Shown here: positions 32,523 through 39,439 of the stretch, piece by piece
Numbering within the stretch: position 1 is the stretch's first letter
Layout: each line of letters starts with the position of its first letter
Virus record (IMG/VR): IMGVR_UViG_3300031673_000080
Location: 1 to 49,707 of that record
DNA: 49,707 nt
Direction: 5' to 3' (one strand)
Source of the DNA: a virus
Translations under genes and position numbers: made by a program
The notes under the pieces: model-generated
What the model saw: only the letters and a program-made list of their open reading frames with translations
Databases searched by the model: none
Told to the model about the DNA's origin: nothing

Positions 32523-32803
32523 GGCTTGGCCTTGGCTATGGCGGCCCCAAGGCGCTTGATTGCTTCCCCGTCCATAATAAAAGCACCGGACCGTGCCATC
32601 AGGCGCATGGCGTCCTCAAGAGCCTCCAGCAAGTCCGGCGCGGCATAGATGAGGTTGGCATTTGCCACGACCTGAGCCCACGGCCCGCCCGCCCCGCGAG
32701 CCTCGGCAACGAGCATCCCATCCCTTGAAAGGATTCGCATGGCGTGAGACTCAGGAACGCGCGCACCTCTGACCCACGGCCCGGGGGAGTGCTTGGCGTT
32801 CAT
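32519..32803 (-). CDS. HTPGPW-type small phage protein
   Basis: A 94-residue product starting MNAKHSPGPWV and containing VVANANLIYAAPDLLEALE. Both patterns are very common in small phage proteins of unknown function. No catalytic motif is seen. Confidence 0.7.
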   Translation of the reverse strand: MNAKHSPGPWVRGARVPESHAMRILSRDGMLVAEARGAGGPWAQVVANANLIYAAPDLLEALEDAMRLMARSGAFIMDGEAIKRLGAAIAKAKP

Positions 32804-33024
32804 CGCTTCGCCTCGTTCTCGGCCATGCCCTCAACAAGATCCTCCGGCCAGCCGGTAGACTTCATCCACTTTTTCCAGGCCTCGATACTCGCCCCTTGGC
32901 CCAGGACGGCCCGCCCGATATACTGAGATATCCGGGCAGGGCTGATCGGGAGGCTCGTCCTCGACATCTCGACCTTGATATCCCGAACCGCCCGGGCGAT
33001 CCGGTCAACCTCGCGGCGCGTCAC
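32800..33024 (-). CDS. Hypothetical 74-residue helical protein
   Basis: A basic N-terminal helix (REVDRIARAVRDIKVEM) and a Trp-rich second half (AWKKWMKSTGWPEDLVEG). ISPARISQYIG may be a short helix-turn-helix. Not assigned. Confidence 0.6.
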   Translation of the reverse strand: MTRREVDRIARAVRDIKVEMSRTSLPISPARISQYIGRAVLGQGASIEAWKKWMKSTGWPEDLVEGMAENEAKR

Positions 33025-33218
33025 TTGCCGACCTCGGTGAACACGTTGAGCCCGACCATCAGCGGAGCTCCGGCGCCGTCCACCTTGGCGATGCCGTCCG
33101 TTGAACCGATGATCTCCGTCTTGCCGCTCTTGCTCGGCCCGCAGCGCTTGGTCAGGTCAACCTTGATCGTCAGCACGCTTCCCTTGACCTCGAATTCGAC
33201 GTTTCTCATGTCCTTCAC
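33021..33218 (-). CDS. Small beta-rich hypothetical protein
   Basis: A GTG start at 33218 or ATG at 33209. The product (NVEFEVKGSVLTIKVDL...) is predominantly beta with a Gly-rich middle. It looks like a small single-domain protein. Not assigned. Confidence 0.6.
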   Translation of the reverse strand: MKDMRNVEFEVKGSVLTIKVDLTKRCGPSKSGKTEIIGSTDGIAKVDGAGAPLMVGLNVFTEVGK

Positions 33219-33307
33219 TCTCCAGGCGTTTGATTTCGCTCGGCTTGGGACGAGCGATGCGCCTTACGACGGGGGGAGGGGAAACCCCCGCCGCCCTCGG
33301 CTTTCAT
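33215..33307 (-). CDS. Possible 30-residue basic peptide
   Basis: An ATG at 33307 opens a 30-residue Gly/Ser/Arg-rich frame ending in a GTGA overlap with the next gene. No strong ribosome site of its own is seen apart from the GGAGG in the end of the RadC-like gene. It may be only spacer. Confidence 0.3.
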   Translation of the reverse strand: MKAEGGGGFPSPRRKAHRSSQAERNQTPGE

Positions 33308-33317
33308 CGAGGATGTT

Positions 33318-33827
33318 TCATGGCCTCCGACCTCCTGCGGATAAATCCACAAAGGAGTTTTCGTCCATAATCCCGTGATCGGCGAAACTGTAATAGGCCT
33401 GCTTGCCGTTGATCTGGGGGCCTGCGACGACATGATCGAGGAGCTTGATTTCAAACAGGGCTAGGGCGTTGAATATGGCCCGGGTGATTTGCTTGTCACA
33501 AAGGCTCGGCTCGGGATCTCCGCTCGGGTGATTGTGTGCCAGAATGACGGCCAGGGCGTTGAACTGGAGGGCGTGCTTAGCGATTTCCCGGGGATAAACC
33601 GCCGACGAATCAGTCGAACCAACGAACTCTAAAACGCGCTCGATCAGCCGACGTTTCTGATCAAGATAGAGTGCTTGGAGCCATTCCCGGTCTGCTTGGG
33701 CGTCCTTCTTGATGAGATCGAAGACCGCCGCCGCAGAGGAGAGCGGGGGGCCGAGTGGCCGATCCTCGCGGACCATGCCGAACAACGGCCCGAAGGGGAC
33801 AAGGTGAAGGGTCGGGTGGAGGGCCAT
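33318..33827 (-). CDS. RadC/JAB-domain protein
   Basis: A 169-residue protein with the JAMM metal motif HNHPSGDPEPSLCD (H-x-H-x7-S-x2-D) near residue 98 and a Glu at the start of the domain (about residues 65-69). The family, often called RadC, is common on phages and islands; its activity is unclear, with roles proposed in DNA repair or anti-defence. It lies near the front of the leftward operon. Confidence 0.8.
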   Translation of the reverse strand: MALHPTLHLVPFGPLFGMVREDRPLGPPLSSAAAVFDLIKKDAQADREWLQALYLDQKRRLIERVLEFVGSTDSSAVYPREIAKHALQFNALAVILAHNHPSGDPEPSLCDKQITRAIFNALALFEIKLLDHVVAGPQINGKQAYYSFADHGIMDENSFVDLSAGGRRP

Positions 33828-33828
33828 G

Positions 33829-33978
33829 TCAGCCCTTCCGCCTTGGCCGGTCGAGCAATCCCCCCGACCAGCTCGTCAGCTTTTCAAGGGCCATGCCAGC
33901 CAGCCCCATCAGCCCACCGGCCGCACAGCCGATCAGCAGGACGAGGCACAGAGCGCCGAAGAGGTTGAAGGCGATCAT
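33829..33978 (-). CDS. 49-residue membrane microprotein, possible lipobox
   Basis: MIAFNLFGALCLVLLIGCAA gives a membrane segment whose LIGC could be read as a lipobox, then a Gly-rich stretch and a basic tail. GAGGTGAGGAG precedes the ATG. No basic residue precedes the hydrophobic core, so a lipoprotein reading is weak. Function unknown. Confidence 0.65.
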   Translation of the reverse strand: MIAFNLFGALCLVLLIGCAAGGLMGLAGMALEKLTSWSGGLLDRPRRKG

Positions 33979-34373
33979 CTCCTCACCTCGGGACAGCCCG
34001 CGAACAGGGGCCCGGAGTCAGGGAGCTCGAGGCAGGCTTGAGCGGTCGCCTCCCCTCGGCTCTGGTCGGGCCGGTAGGCCTCGGCCGGGCGGAAGGGCTC
34101 CGGCTCGGGGTCGGGGTTCTTAAGGATGGGCTCGGACCCAGGCCCAAAGTCTCCATAAACCGTTCGGCCCGGTTGACCACCGACAGGGGGGATGTAAATC
34201 CCCTCTCGCCGGGGGTCGGGGTGCCCAAATGGCCTCGAACAGTCGGGGTCGCCACATGGGCAAATGGCGTCTGATTCATCCCTAGGTTCAGTCAGGCCCA
34301 AGCAAGACGGGCAAAGGCCCTCCCCCTCCGGGCGGATCAGCCGGCAACCAGGGCAACGCGTGAAGTCGTTCAT
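33975..34373 (-). CDS. Zinc-ribbon protein
   Basis: The ATG of MNDFTRCPGCRLIRPEGEGL at 34373 is used. The 132-residue product has CPGC...CPSC and CPCGDPDC clusters (about residues 7-50), then a Pro/Gly-rich acidic stretch. A likely small zinc protein near the front of the operon. TGATG overlap with the first gene. Confidence 0.65.
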   Translation of the reverse strand: MNDFTRCPGCRLIRPEGEGLCPSCLGLTEPRDESDAICPCGDPDCSRPFGHPDPRREGIYIPPVGGQPGRTVYGDFGPGSEPILKNPDPEPEPFRPAEAYRPDQSRGEATAQACLELPDSGPLFAGCPEVRR

Positions 34374-34588
34374 CAGTAGCCCCCTCCCTCGGCTCGGTCG
34401 GCGCAGGCGTCGCATTGGTAGTGCCGCGCCGCGTCAAGGCGGGTCAGCGCGTTCCGGGCGCCGCACGTCGGGCACGGGTGACAGCGGGGGTTCGATCGGG
34501 TCGCGGCCCGCAGGGCGGATCGGCCCCCAGGGTCAGCGAAGCCAACGCCGTCAATAAGGAAGTCGTCTCCGTCGTCGTCGTAGTTCAT
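34373..34588 (-). CDS. Small zinc-ribbon protein, first gene of leftward operon
   Basis: A 71-residue product. The acidic N-terminus (NYDDDGDDFLIDGVG) is followed by CHPCPTCGARNALTRLD and YQCDACADR. The ATG lies 18 bases from a TGGATATAAGG element with GGAGG between. As the first gene it is probably an early regulator or adaptor protein. Confidence 0.65.
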   Translation of the reverse strand: MNYDDDGDDFLIDGVGFADPGGRSALRAATRSNPRCHPCPTCGARNALTRLDAARHYQCDACADRAEGGGY

Positions 34589-34605
34589 GTCCTTAACCTC
34601 CAGCC

Positions 34606-34624
34606 CCTTATATCCAGAGTGTAC
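34606..34624 (-). promoter_or_regulatory. TGGATATAAGG element, copy 1 (leftward operon)
   Basis: GTACACTCTGGATATAAGG on the minus strand, 17 bases before the ATG at 34588. The -10-like TATAAG sits in the same place as in the other two copies. GTGTACAC within it is palindromic and could be an operator. Confidence 0.6.
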
Positions 34625-35303
34625 ACAGGGGGAGGGCGCCGGAGCGGACCGGCCAGGGCCCCCGGTGGATCGAGGCCCCCCCCGGTGAGCTATATGAGTT
34701 AATATATATGTATTAAGTAAGTAAATGTAAGTGTAAGCGGTGCCGGTCAGGATCGACCCGAGACGCTTAGGGGATTCTATTCCTTCTTTTAATTAAGGTA
34801 AGCGGGGGGCGTCAAGCGAGTTAGCGATCTTGGTGGAGCGGGAGTGGCGGGGGTTGATTTTTTTATGCCTGTTTTGGGGATGTGGGTAACGGCTTACCCA
34901 ATGCCTCCGCCTCCCCTCATTCTAGGTGCGCGTCCAGGCTCCGGCGCAGGCTGCCGGCCAGGGCTCGAGGTGCCGGCGGGCCGTGGATCGGGTAGGTCAG
35001 GCTCGACGATGGGCAAGGGCGCGAACTGGGGAGGGCTGGATCCTCGGGTTCGATGGTCACGGTGGATCGGGAGGGCGAGGGCAAGGCCGGGAAGGAAGGA
35101 AGCGCGAGCAGGCGGGAGCGGGAGGGCGGCCGGGCGAGGGCGCGAGGGCGGGTGCCTCGAGCAGGGGGGGGGCGGGGCGTGGGCGCGGACGCCTTAAGGA
35201 GGAGTGTGAGGGACGATGGGGTATGGGGCCGGAGCCGTCGGCGCTCGAGCGAACCCTATCGTTGATTTCCACGTCCATTTTTCCTATTTTTTCATATCAG
35301 GGC

Positions 35304-35331
35304 TTGACAAAGCAAGAAAAGGTGTTATATT
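35304..35331 (+). promoter_or_regulatory. Sigma-70-like promoter for the rightward early genes
   Basis: TTGACA (35304-35309), 16-base spacer, TATATT (35326-35331). An AAAAGGAGG site and the ATG at 35355 follow. The -35 context TTGACAAAGCA is shared with the late promoter at 40441. Confidence 0.75.
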
Positions 35332-35354
35332 TAGAAAAGGAGGTTATTAAAACA

Positions 35355-35540
35355 ATGAACGATTCAGAGTTGTTGAAAAATCGGGTAAGTGAGTCTAAGG
35401 AGAGAACTCGCCAGTTCCAGAAAGACAAGTACCAGCTTGCGAAATCGCTCGGATTCTCTGGGGTGGAGGCGGCCATTCTCCAAAACTGGAGCGAAGAGCG
35501 GATCAGAACGCTGGCAGAATCCAAGGCGAAGGGTTTTTGA
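35355..35540 (+). CDS. Small helical protein, first rightward early gene
   Basis: A 61-residue product with AAAAGGAGG 10 bases upstream. The sequence is charged, with a C-terminal LAKSLGFSGVEAAILQNWSE that looks like a small helix-turn-helix or UBA-like unit. First gene after a strong promoter, so a regulator is plausible. The long frame running in from 34926 has no support. Confidence 0.7.
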   Translation: MNDSELLKNRVSESKERTRQFQKDKYQLAKSLGFSGVEAAILQNWSEERIRTLAESKAKGF

Positions 35541-35541
35541 A

Positions 35542-36084
35542 ATGAAGAAGCCACTCACCTGGGTACCGTGGTATGTCGATTCTTGGATTTTCGGGTCATC
35601 GCGGATTGAGTTGACTCGGGCGCAGCGGTCGGATTTTCTTGATCTGGTGCTCTTAGCTGGAAAGGACGACGGCTACATCCGGGCAAACCTAACGACCCCG
35701 TATCCCTTAGCCCAGTTGGCGGGGTTGCTTTGCATCGATCCGCCTGATCTTGAGGAAACGATTAATAGGTGTGTCGAGGTCGGGAAGATCAGCCGACTCA
35801 GTAATGGTGTTCTCTACGTATGCAACTGGGAAACGTACAAGTTGACTGACCGCTGGCGGCGGAAATTGGGAGAGAGAGATTCTTCTGCTGAAGAGAAGGC
35901 ATCGCCTGAAGAAGAAGCTACTTATCCCCTAAAAGAACAGTATATAAGAGTAAAGGAAACCGGAACACCGTTCCGCAAAACCGGAACTGACACTCCAGAC
36001 GCTATGGATTTGGCGCTCGACAAGGCCTTGGCGGAACAACGGCTGGAGGCGGAGAAGATCGAGGCCGAACGGCCTAAGAAGTAG
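35542..36084 (+). CDS. Replisome-organizer-like winged-helix protein
   Basis: A 180-residue protein starting one base after the previous stop. Residues 1-110 resemble the N-terminal domain of phage replisome organizers: WYVDSWIFGSSRIELTRAQR, LDLVLLAGKDDGYIRAN, LAGLLCIDPPDLEETIN and VCNWETYK. The rest is a charged linker and helix. Unlike the 327-residue protein on the other strand it lacks the conserved C-terminal domain. Probably replication-related and near the candidate origin. Confidence 0.7.
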   Translation: MKKPLTWVPWYVDSWIFGSSRIELTRAQRSDFLDLVLLAGKDDGYIRANLTTPYPLAQLAGLLCIDPPDLEETINRCVEVGKISRLSNGVLYVCNWETYKLTDRWRRKLGERDSSAEEKASPEEEATYPLKEQYIRVKETGTPFRKTGTDTPDAMDLALDKALAEQRLEAEKIEAERPKK

Positions 36085-36132
36085 GCTGAGGGCCGCCTAA
36101 TACACGGCACAAATGAACCGGCTTCTCGGCGT

Positions 36133-36151
36133 GGACAGCGTGGATATAAGG
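36133..36151 (+). promoter_or_regulatory. TGGATATAAGG element, copy 3 (rightward)
   Basis: GGACAGCGTGGATATAAGG, 17 of 19 bases shared with the 31303 copy. It is followed by a GGGGG...CCCCC hairpin and lies 94 bases upstream of the 36246 start, in a 161-base gap that otherwise holds no supported gene. Confidence 0.5.
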
Positions 36152-36245
36152 GGGCTGAGACCCCCGAACCAGGAGTGACCGAACCGTCGGGTGGCCGAGC
36201 CGAGGATCCAGGGTAGGCCGGTCAAGATTCTGACAGGAGGAACAA

Positions 36246-36611
36246 ATGAAAAAGAAACAGGTTGTGCCCAAGGAGAAACTGAGGAGCCAGGTGAAACGGC
36301 TGGCGAATTTCATCATGGCGCGAGTTCCGGGCGAGCCGTCGAAGAGCCAGGGGGCCATCGACACGGCGATCCGGATTATCGAGGCCGGGTTGGCGCCCGA
36401 GGTCAAGGTCGGTGACGTGGTTCGCCTCAAGTCTGGAGGGGCCGAGATGACGGTCGCGGAGATCAGGCATGGCCTGGTTGATTGCGTCTGGATGGGAGGA
36501 TACGAGAAGGCCATCTCCAGCACCCTGGTCCCCGCCATAGTCCTGTCCGTGGTCGAGAAGAAGAAAACCCAGATCCAGATAGACGAGGGATTCAAAACCA
36601 AGATGAAATGA
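36246..36611 (+). CDS. YodC/DUF2158-like protein
   Basis: A 121-residue product preceded by ACAGGAGGAACAA. The N-terminal half is helical and basic. Residues about 55-100 (VGDVVRLKSGGAEMTVAEIR, then DCVWMGGYEKA) match the small beta-barrel YodC-like family. Function of the family is unknown. Confidence 0.75.
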   Translation: MKKKQVVPKEKLRSQVKRLANFIMARVPGEPSKSQGAIDTAIRIIEAGLAPEVKVGDVVRLKSGGAEMTVAEIRHGLVDCVWMGGYEKAISSTLVPAIVLSVVEKKKTQIQIDEGFKTKMK

Positions 36612-36781
36612 AGATCGCCCTGGCCCCGATAGCCGAACGTGCTCGCATGCCGGTCGGTCGGCCAACGCCAGGGAAAGGTCAGGGATGGAAGAGTCGGGAT
36701 ATTCCCTGGCCGGTCATAATTTCAACAGGAGGAACAAGATGGACGAGAACACGGGAAAAGCGCAGATGTCGGAAAGGCTGA
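36608..36781 (+). CDS. Possible 57-residue basic protein
   Basis: An ATGA overlap with the previous gene opens a frame MKIALAPIAERARMPVGRPT... that runs 43 bases into the next gene. The Gly/Pro/Arg-rich sequence has no family. Coupling supports it; the overlap with a better start at 36739 weakens it. Confidence 0.4.
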   Translation: MKIALAPIAERARMPVGRPTPGKGQGWKSRDIPWPVIISTGGTRWTRTREKRRCRKG

Positions 36782-37029
36782 ATAGGGTGGGCGGGCCAAG
36801 GACCACGACCTTTCGGGAGCGGGAGATCCCGCTGGCAAGGATCGTAATGATTGATGAACACTACGTCGTTCATGCCGGTTGTATGACGGGGGTATTTCAT
36901 ACTCCCCAGGAAGTCGAGAAATTTCTCCATCGGCTCCTGACGGAGTGGGTCAACAACAATCTGGGGGGAGGCGAGGCTGAAAAGAACCCCGTTGAACCCC
37001 GCATGGTGGCGACGCGGGGCAGACTCTGA
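36739..37029 (+). CDS. Hypothetical 96-residue protein
   Basis: Strong ACAGGAGGAACAAG site. The N-terminus is charged; the middle (ARIVMIDEHYVVHAGCMTGV) is beta-like; a helix follows. TGATG overlap with the next gene. Not assigned. Confidence 0.7.
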   Translation: MDENTGKAQMSERLNRVGGPRTTTFREREIPLARIVMIDEHYVVHAGCMTGVFHTPQEVEKFLHRLLTEWVNNNLGGGEAEKNPVEPRMVATRGRL

Positions 37030-37271
37030 TGCCCACCATCCAATACCGGATCGAGGTCAAGAAAAGAGACCAGAAAATTTTTTGGGCACCCCCTGATCAC
37101 AAGTGGAATTGGGCCATCCATGTTTCTACCAATAGGCGCAGGACGTTCATTTTTTCCCTAGGCCTAGCGTCCAAGGCGGAGGCCATCCGCATCGCCCGGA
37201 AACTCTTTCGGATCAACCGGGAGCCGGATTTCTCGGGCAAGGGCCTGGCCCAGTGGGTAGAGGAGAGATAA
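37029..37271 (+). CDS. Hypothetical basic 80-residue protein
   Basis: Trp- and Arg-rich (KRDQKIFWAPPDHKWNWAI...), mixed alpha/beta with a helix AIRIARKLFRI. May bind nucleic acid. Not assigned. Confidence 0.65.
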   Translation: MPTIQYRIEVKKRDQKIFWAPPDHKWNWAIHVSTNRRRTFIFSLGLASKAEAIRIARKLFRINREPDFSGKGLAQWVEER

Positions 37272-37272
37272 G

Positions 37273-37566
37273 ATGACCGACACAAATCCCCTTTTCGACA
37301 AGAAAGAGATCGAGGCCGGACCCGTGAAGATGGTTCTTGAGCCAACGCACGTCCCGGGAAGAGACGTCGTCTATCAGGTAATCATCAGTTTTCCCCTGGA
37401 ACAGATGCGTCTATACTGCTCCAAGTGGGTAAATCCGTTGAGGGTGGCGCTCGAGGCCGCGGACGAGGCCCTGAACGCCCTCAAGTGTGAGATTTACGCT
37501 CAGGAACTCAATGAGGGAAAACCATATGAGAAGGCCAAGGACGAGGAGAAGAAAGATGGCCAATGA
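37273..37566 (+). CDS. Hypothetical 97-residue protein
   Basis: A beta-rich first half (GPVKMVLEPTHVPGRDVVYQ, then ISFPLEQMRLYC) and a helical, Glu/Lys-rich end. One base separates it from the previous stop. Overlaps the next gene by 11 bases. Confidence 0.65.
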   Translation: MTDTNPLFDKKEIEAGPVKMVLEPTHVPGRDVVYQVIISFPLEQMRLYCSKWVNPLRVALEAADEALNALKCEIYAQELNEGKPYEKAKDEEKKDGQ

Positions 37567-37771
37567 TGTTGTCGGGCAAGCCCCCGCCCAGAATTTCACC
37601 ATGGCCATTGATTCCGAGGCGGTTTTGATATGCCCGATTTGCGGAGACACGAGAGGGATGTGGGGTGACTGTCTCGACGTTACTATCCCCCTCTACGAGG
37701 GGAAATATTGCATAAAATGTTGGGCCAAGTGGATCTCGGAGAACATCCCGAAGATGGAGAAAAAGCCGTGA
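37556..37771 (+). CDS. Small zinc-binding protein
   Basis: The ATG of MANDVVGQAPAQ follows AGGAGAAGA, so the longer frame is rejected. The 71-residue product has CPICGDTRG and CIKCWAKW, a likely zinc ribbon. GTGA overlap with the next gene. Confidence 0.7.
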   Translation: MANDVVGQAPAQNFTMAIDSEAVLICPICGDTRGMWGDCLDVTIPLYEGKYCIKCWAKWISENIPKMEKKP

Positions 37772-37974
37772 GCCGAACCGTCGCCAACGCCGCCCTGATC
37801 GAGCGGGCCACGGCCATATTCCGCGAGTGGGGCGGACGTGCTCCTACGGGGGCCGGCGGCCTGACGCGGAAGGAAATGCGCCTACTCGAGAGGGCGGGGT
37901 ACATCGAGGGCAAAATCACAAAGCTCCCGAGCGGTAGTCTGGTCACGGTTTATGTCTGGAAGGGGTCGAGATGA
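37768..37974 (+). CDS. Hypothetical 68-residue winged-helix-like protein
   Basis: A GTG start in a GTGA overlap. Helices (NAALIERATAIFREWGG, LTRKEMRLLERAGYIEG) followed by a beta turn (LPSGSLVTVYVWKG) look like a small winged helix. A DNA-binding role is possible. Confidence 0.6.
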   Translation: MSRTVANAALIERATAIFREWGGRAPTGAGGLTRKEMRLLERAGYIEGKITKLPSGSLVTVYVWKGSR

Positions 37975-38174
37975 AAAGAACAAACTGGAAAGCCAAGTGG
38001 GTCGATAGAGAGTGTGTCTTTATTCCTGGGAAAACAAGAATTGTCGGTCCTAGGAAAGAGTACCACAGGTGCATAAGCGCCAAACCGATGCCGAACGGAG
38101 AGTTTTTGGTCAGACTTTGGCGTTATCCGTTCAGAAAATACCTTGCAGAAAACGTCATTATAGGTCCCCGATGA
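37971..38174 (+). CDS. Hypothetical basic 67-residue protein
   Basis: Lys/Arg/Trp-rich (MKRTNWKAKWVDRECVF...), beta-prone, ATGA overlaps on both sides. Not assigned. Confidence 0.65.
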   Translation: MKRTNWKAKWVDRECVFIPGKTRIVGPRKEYHRCISAKPMPNGEFLVRLWRYPFRKYLAENVIIGPR

Positions 38175-38296
38175 AAATATGTTCCAAATGCGGCAAGAAC
38201 ACGCGAAAACCGAGGATTCGAAACGGGAAGGCCATTTGCCCTAGGTGTTATAAGGCGCTTTTGAAACGGTTGATAAATATGCTGGCCCGGGCGTAG
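38171..38296 (+). CDS. 41-residue zinc-ribbon protein
   Basis: MKICSKCGKNTRKPRIRNGK then ICPRCYKALL: two CxxC pairs 17 residues apart in a very basic small protein. ATGA overlap with the previous gene. Confidence 0.7.
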   Translation: MKICSKCGKNTRKPRIRNGKAICPRCYKALLKRLINMLARA

Positions 38297-38305
38297 GAGA
38301 CCCCG

Positions 38306-38503
38306 ATGACCAAACCAAAACTCAAACCGTGTCCATTCTGTGGGGGAAGTTCCGCGCCTTTCGCCCCTTATCACACCAGGGTCGTGATGGAAATTCATCA
38401 CAAAGAGAACTGTTTTTTCAAAATAATAGCACGGACATCTGGGCCACGCCTTCTGTGGAGTCAAGCTGGAGAATATGTCGCCTGGAACAGGAGAACAAAA
38501 TGA
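38306..38503 (+). CDS. Lar-like small zinc protein
   Basis: A 65-residue product starting MTKPKLKPCPFCGGSSAPF with a later Cys and a terminal VAWNRRTK. This is the pattern of Lar-like restriction-alleviation family proteins, though many phage members are untested. The preceding GGAGACCCCG contains the ribosome site. Confidence 0.7.
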   Translation: MTKPKLKPCPFCGGSSAPFAPYHTRVVMEIHHKENCFFKIIARTSGPRLLWSQAGEYVAWNRRTK

Positions 38504-38745
38504 GCAAGAAAAAAGACCTGAAGGTTTACATGGTGATTGCCCTTGACCGAAATAAGGTCGAGAAGAACTCCGTCAAAGATTTGATGAAAACTCTCGATTT
38601 TGAGTTTGGCTCTCTCTCTTATTTCGTCAAAAAAAGCTTCAAGGGAGCCATCGAGACGGTAAAGAAGACCGGGAAGATCCGTTGGCCATCCAAGAATTCT
38701 GTTTATGGCTTATCCAGAGGAAAAAAACGGTCAAAAAGACCGTAA
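38500..38745 (+). CDS. Small basic protein, paralogue 1
   Basis: An 81-residue product, MSKKKDLKVYMVIALDRNKV at the N-terminus, then helices and a Lys-rich tail. Similar to the next gene over the first 50 residues. ATGA overlap upstream. Confidence 0.65.
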   Translation: MSKKKDLKVYMVIALDRNKVEKNSVKDLMKTLDFEFGSLSYFVKKSFKGAIETVKKTGKIRWPSKNSVYGLSRGKKRSKRP

Positions 38746-38761
38746 ATCATTGTATTGAGGA
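38743..38761 (+). repeat. Intergenic repeat, copy 1
   Basis: TAAATCATTGTATTGAGGA, 18 of 19 bases shared with 39437-39455. Both begin at the stop codon of a gene and hold the ribosome-site region of the next. Confidence 0.6.
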
Positions 38762-38765
38762 CATC

Positions 38766-38948
38766 ATGACCAAGAAAAAAGACGTTACCGTTTACTGTCG
38801 AATCGTCCTCGACCGGAAATTCATTGAGACCCACACGGTCGAGGAGTGCAAACAGGCCTTCCAGATCGAACTCGAGACCGGGATCCCGCAACTCAAGAAA
38901 GTCGCTCTTGAAAAGGTCATCCGGATCAAAGAAAAGGGGCGATTGTGA
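38766..38948 (+). CDS. Small basic protein, paralogue 2
   Basis: A 60-residue product (MTKKKDVTVYCRIVLDRKFI...) clearly related to the previous gene. GTGA overlap with the next. Confidence 0.65.
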   Translation: MTKKKDVTVYCRIVLDRKFIETHTVEECKQAFQIELETGIPQLKKVALEKVIRIKEKGRL

Positions 38949-39166
38949 CCCGCGACTTCACTACATGCGGCTGGACACGCCCCGAAAGCAACGGCGCCCG
39001 GTATTGCAAGCTGAAAAAGACGTTTTTGACCGAGGCGGACCGCGGAATCGGCATCTGTCCGTGCTTTTCATGGGTAAAACGAAAGGAGGTCAAAAATGGC
39101 GAGGCCAGCAAGAAAAAAGGGGAAGAGGAGACATCGCTCTTCGGGAAACCAGAGAAGGAAACGTAA
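38945..39166 (+). CDS. Small Cys-containing protein
   Basis: A GTG start in a GTGA overlap. The 73-residue product has Cys in TTCGWTRP, RYCKLKK and ICPCFSW, followed by a Lys/Glu-rich tail; it may bind zinc. Confidence 0.6.
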   Translation: MTRDFTTCGWTRPESNGARYCKLKKTFLTEADRGIGICPCFSWVKRKEVKNGEASKKKGEEETSLFGKPEKET

Positions 39167-39439
39167 ATGAAAGAAAAAAAGCCGTTTCTAACAATAAAAT
39201 GGAATGGGACTAATTTTCCCGTCTCAAAAGAAGAGGCCATAATCCTCGCTCAAAAGGGATACGATTATACCCAAAAGACGCAGAAATTGTGCGAAGAGCG
39301 AAAAGATTTCATTGAACAACTTGGCTCCCTTCATTTTTCATTGGAAAAATCACGGGTTGAGAATAAAAGTCTTTTACGGAGGATAAATTCGCTCAAGGGA
39401 GTTATTACAAAACTCAAAAAAGGTGGAAGTCACGCCTAA
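39167..39439 (+). CDS. Coiled-coil protein sharing a motif with the scaffold
   Basis: A 90-residue product immediately after the previous stop. FLTIKWNGTNFPVSKEEAII then LAQKGYDYTQKTQKLCEER resembles PYKTIKHQGKMVPVATEAEY and LASQGLDYTKKTQGLADDR of the scaffold at 45302. A coiled coil follows. It may interact with the capsid assembly pathway, or the motif may be a common phage helix. Confidence 0.65.
   Translation: MKEKKPFLTIKWNGTNFPVSKEEAIILAQKGYDYTQKTQKLCEERKDFIEQLGSLHFSLEKSRVENKSLLRRINSLKGVITKLKKGGSHA

Larger units (their letters stand above)
34589..35354. other. Divergent intergenic control region, candidate origin
   Basis: This 766-base stretch has no supported gene. It holds, from left: a TGGATATAAGG element for the leftward operon; an AT-rich stretch with TAAGTAAGTAAATGTAAG direct repeats (about 34695-34737); an AT-rich patch near 34790; a strongly G-rich plus strand (about 34960-35190) with several GGG runs; and a TTGACA/TATATT promoter for the rightward genes. 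The AT-rich block with repeats is a reasonable replication-origin candidate. This is inferred. Confidence 0.5.

Noticed and set aside
35213-35346. Short frame starting MGYGAGAVGARANPIV after AAGGAGGAG
   Set aside because: It runs through the TTGACA promoter and would be transcribed from nothing visible upstream.
34844-35354. Long open frames in the G-rich intergenic region
   Set aside because: Extremely Gly/Arg-biased products driven by base composition, no ribosome site and no domain. Only the part from 35355 has a promoter and ribosome site.
36113-36180. Frame MNRLLGVDSVDIRGLRPP over the third TGGATATAAGG element
   Set aside because: No ribosome site, short, and it overlaps a regulatory element.
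36085-36245. 161-base gap as a coding region
   Set aside because: Only short frames without ribosome sites; it holds the TGGATATAAGG element and a small GGGGG/CCCCC hairpin.
38728-38742. CGGTC/GACCG hairpin as terminator
   Set aside because: Stem of 5 bp with no T-run and within coding sequence.
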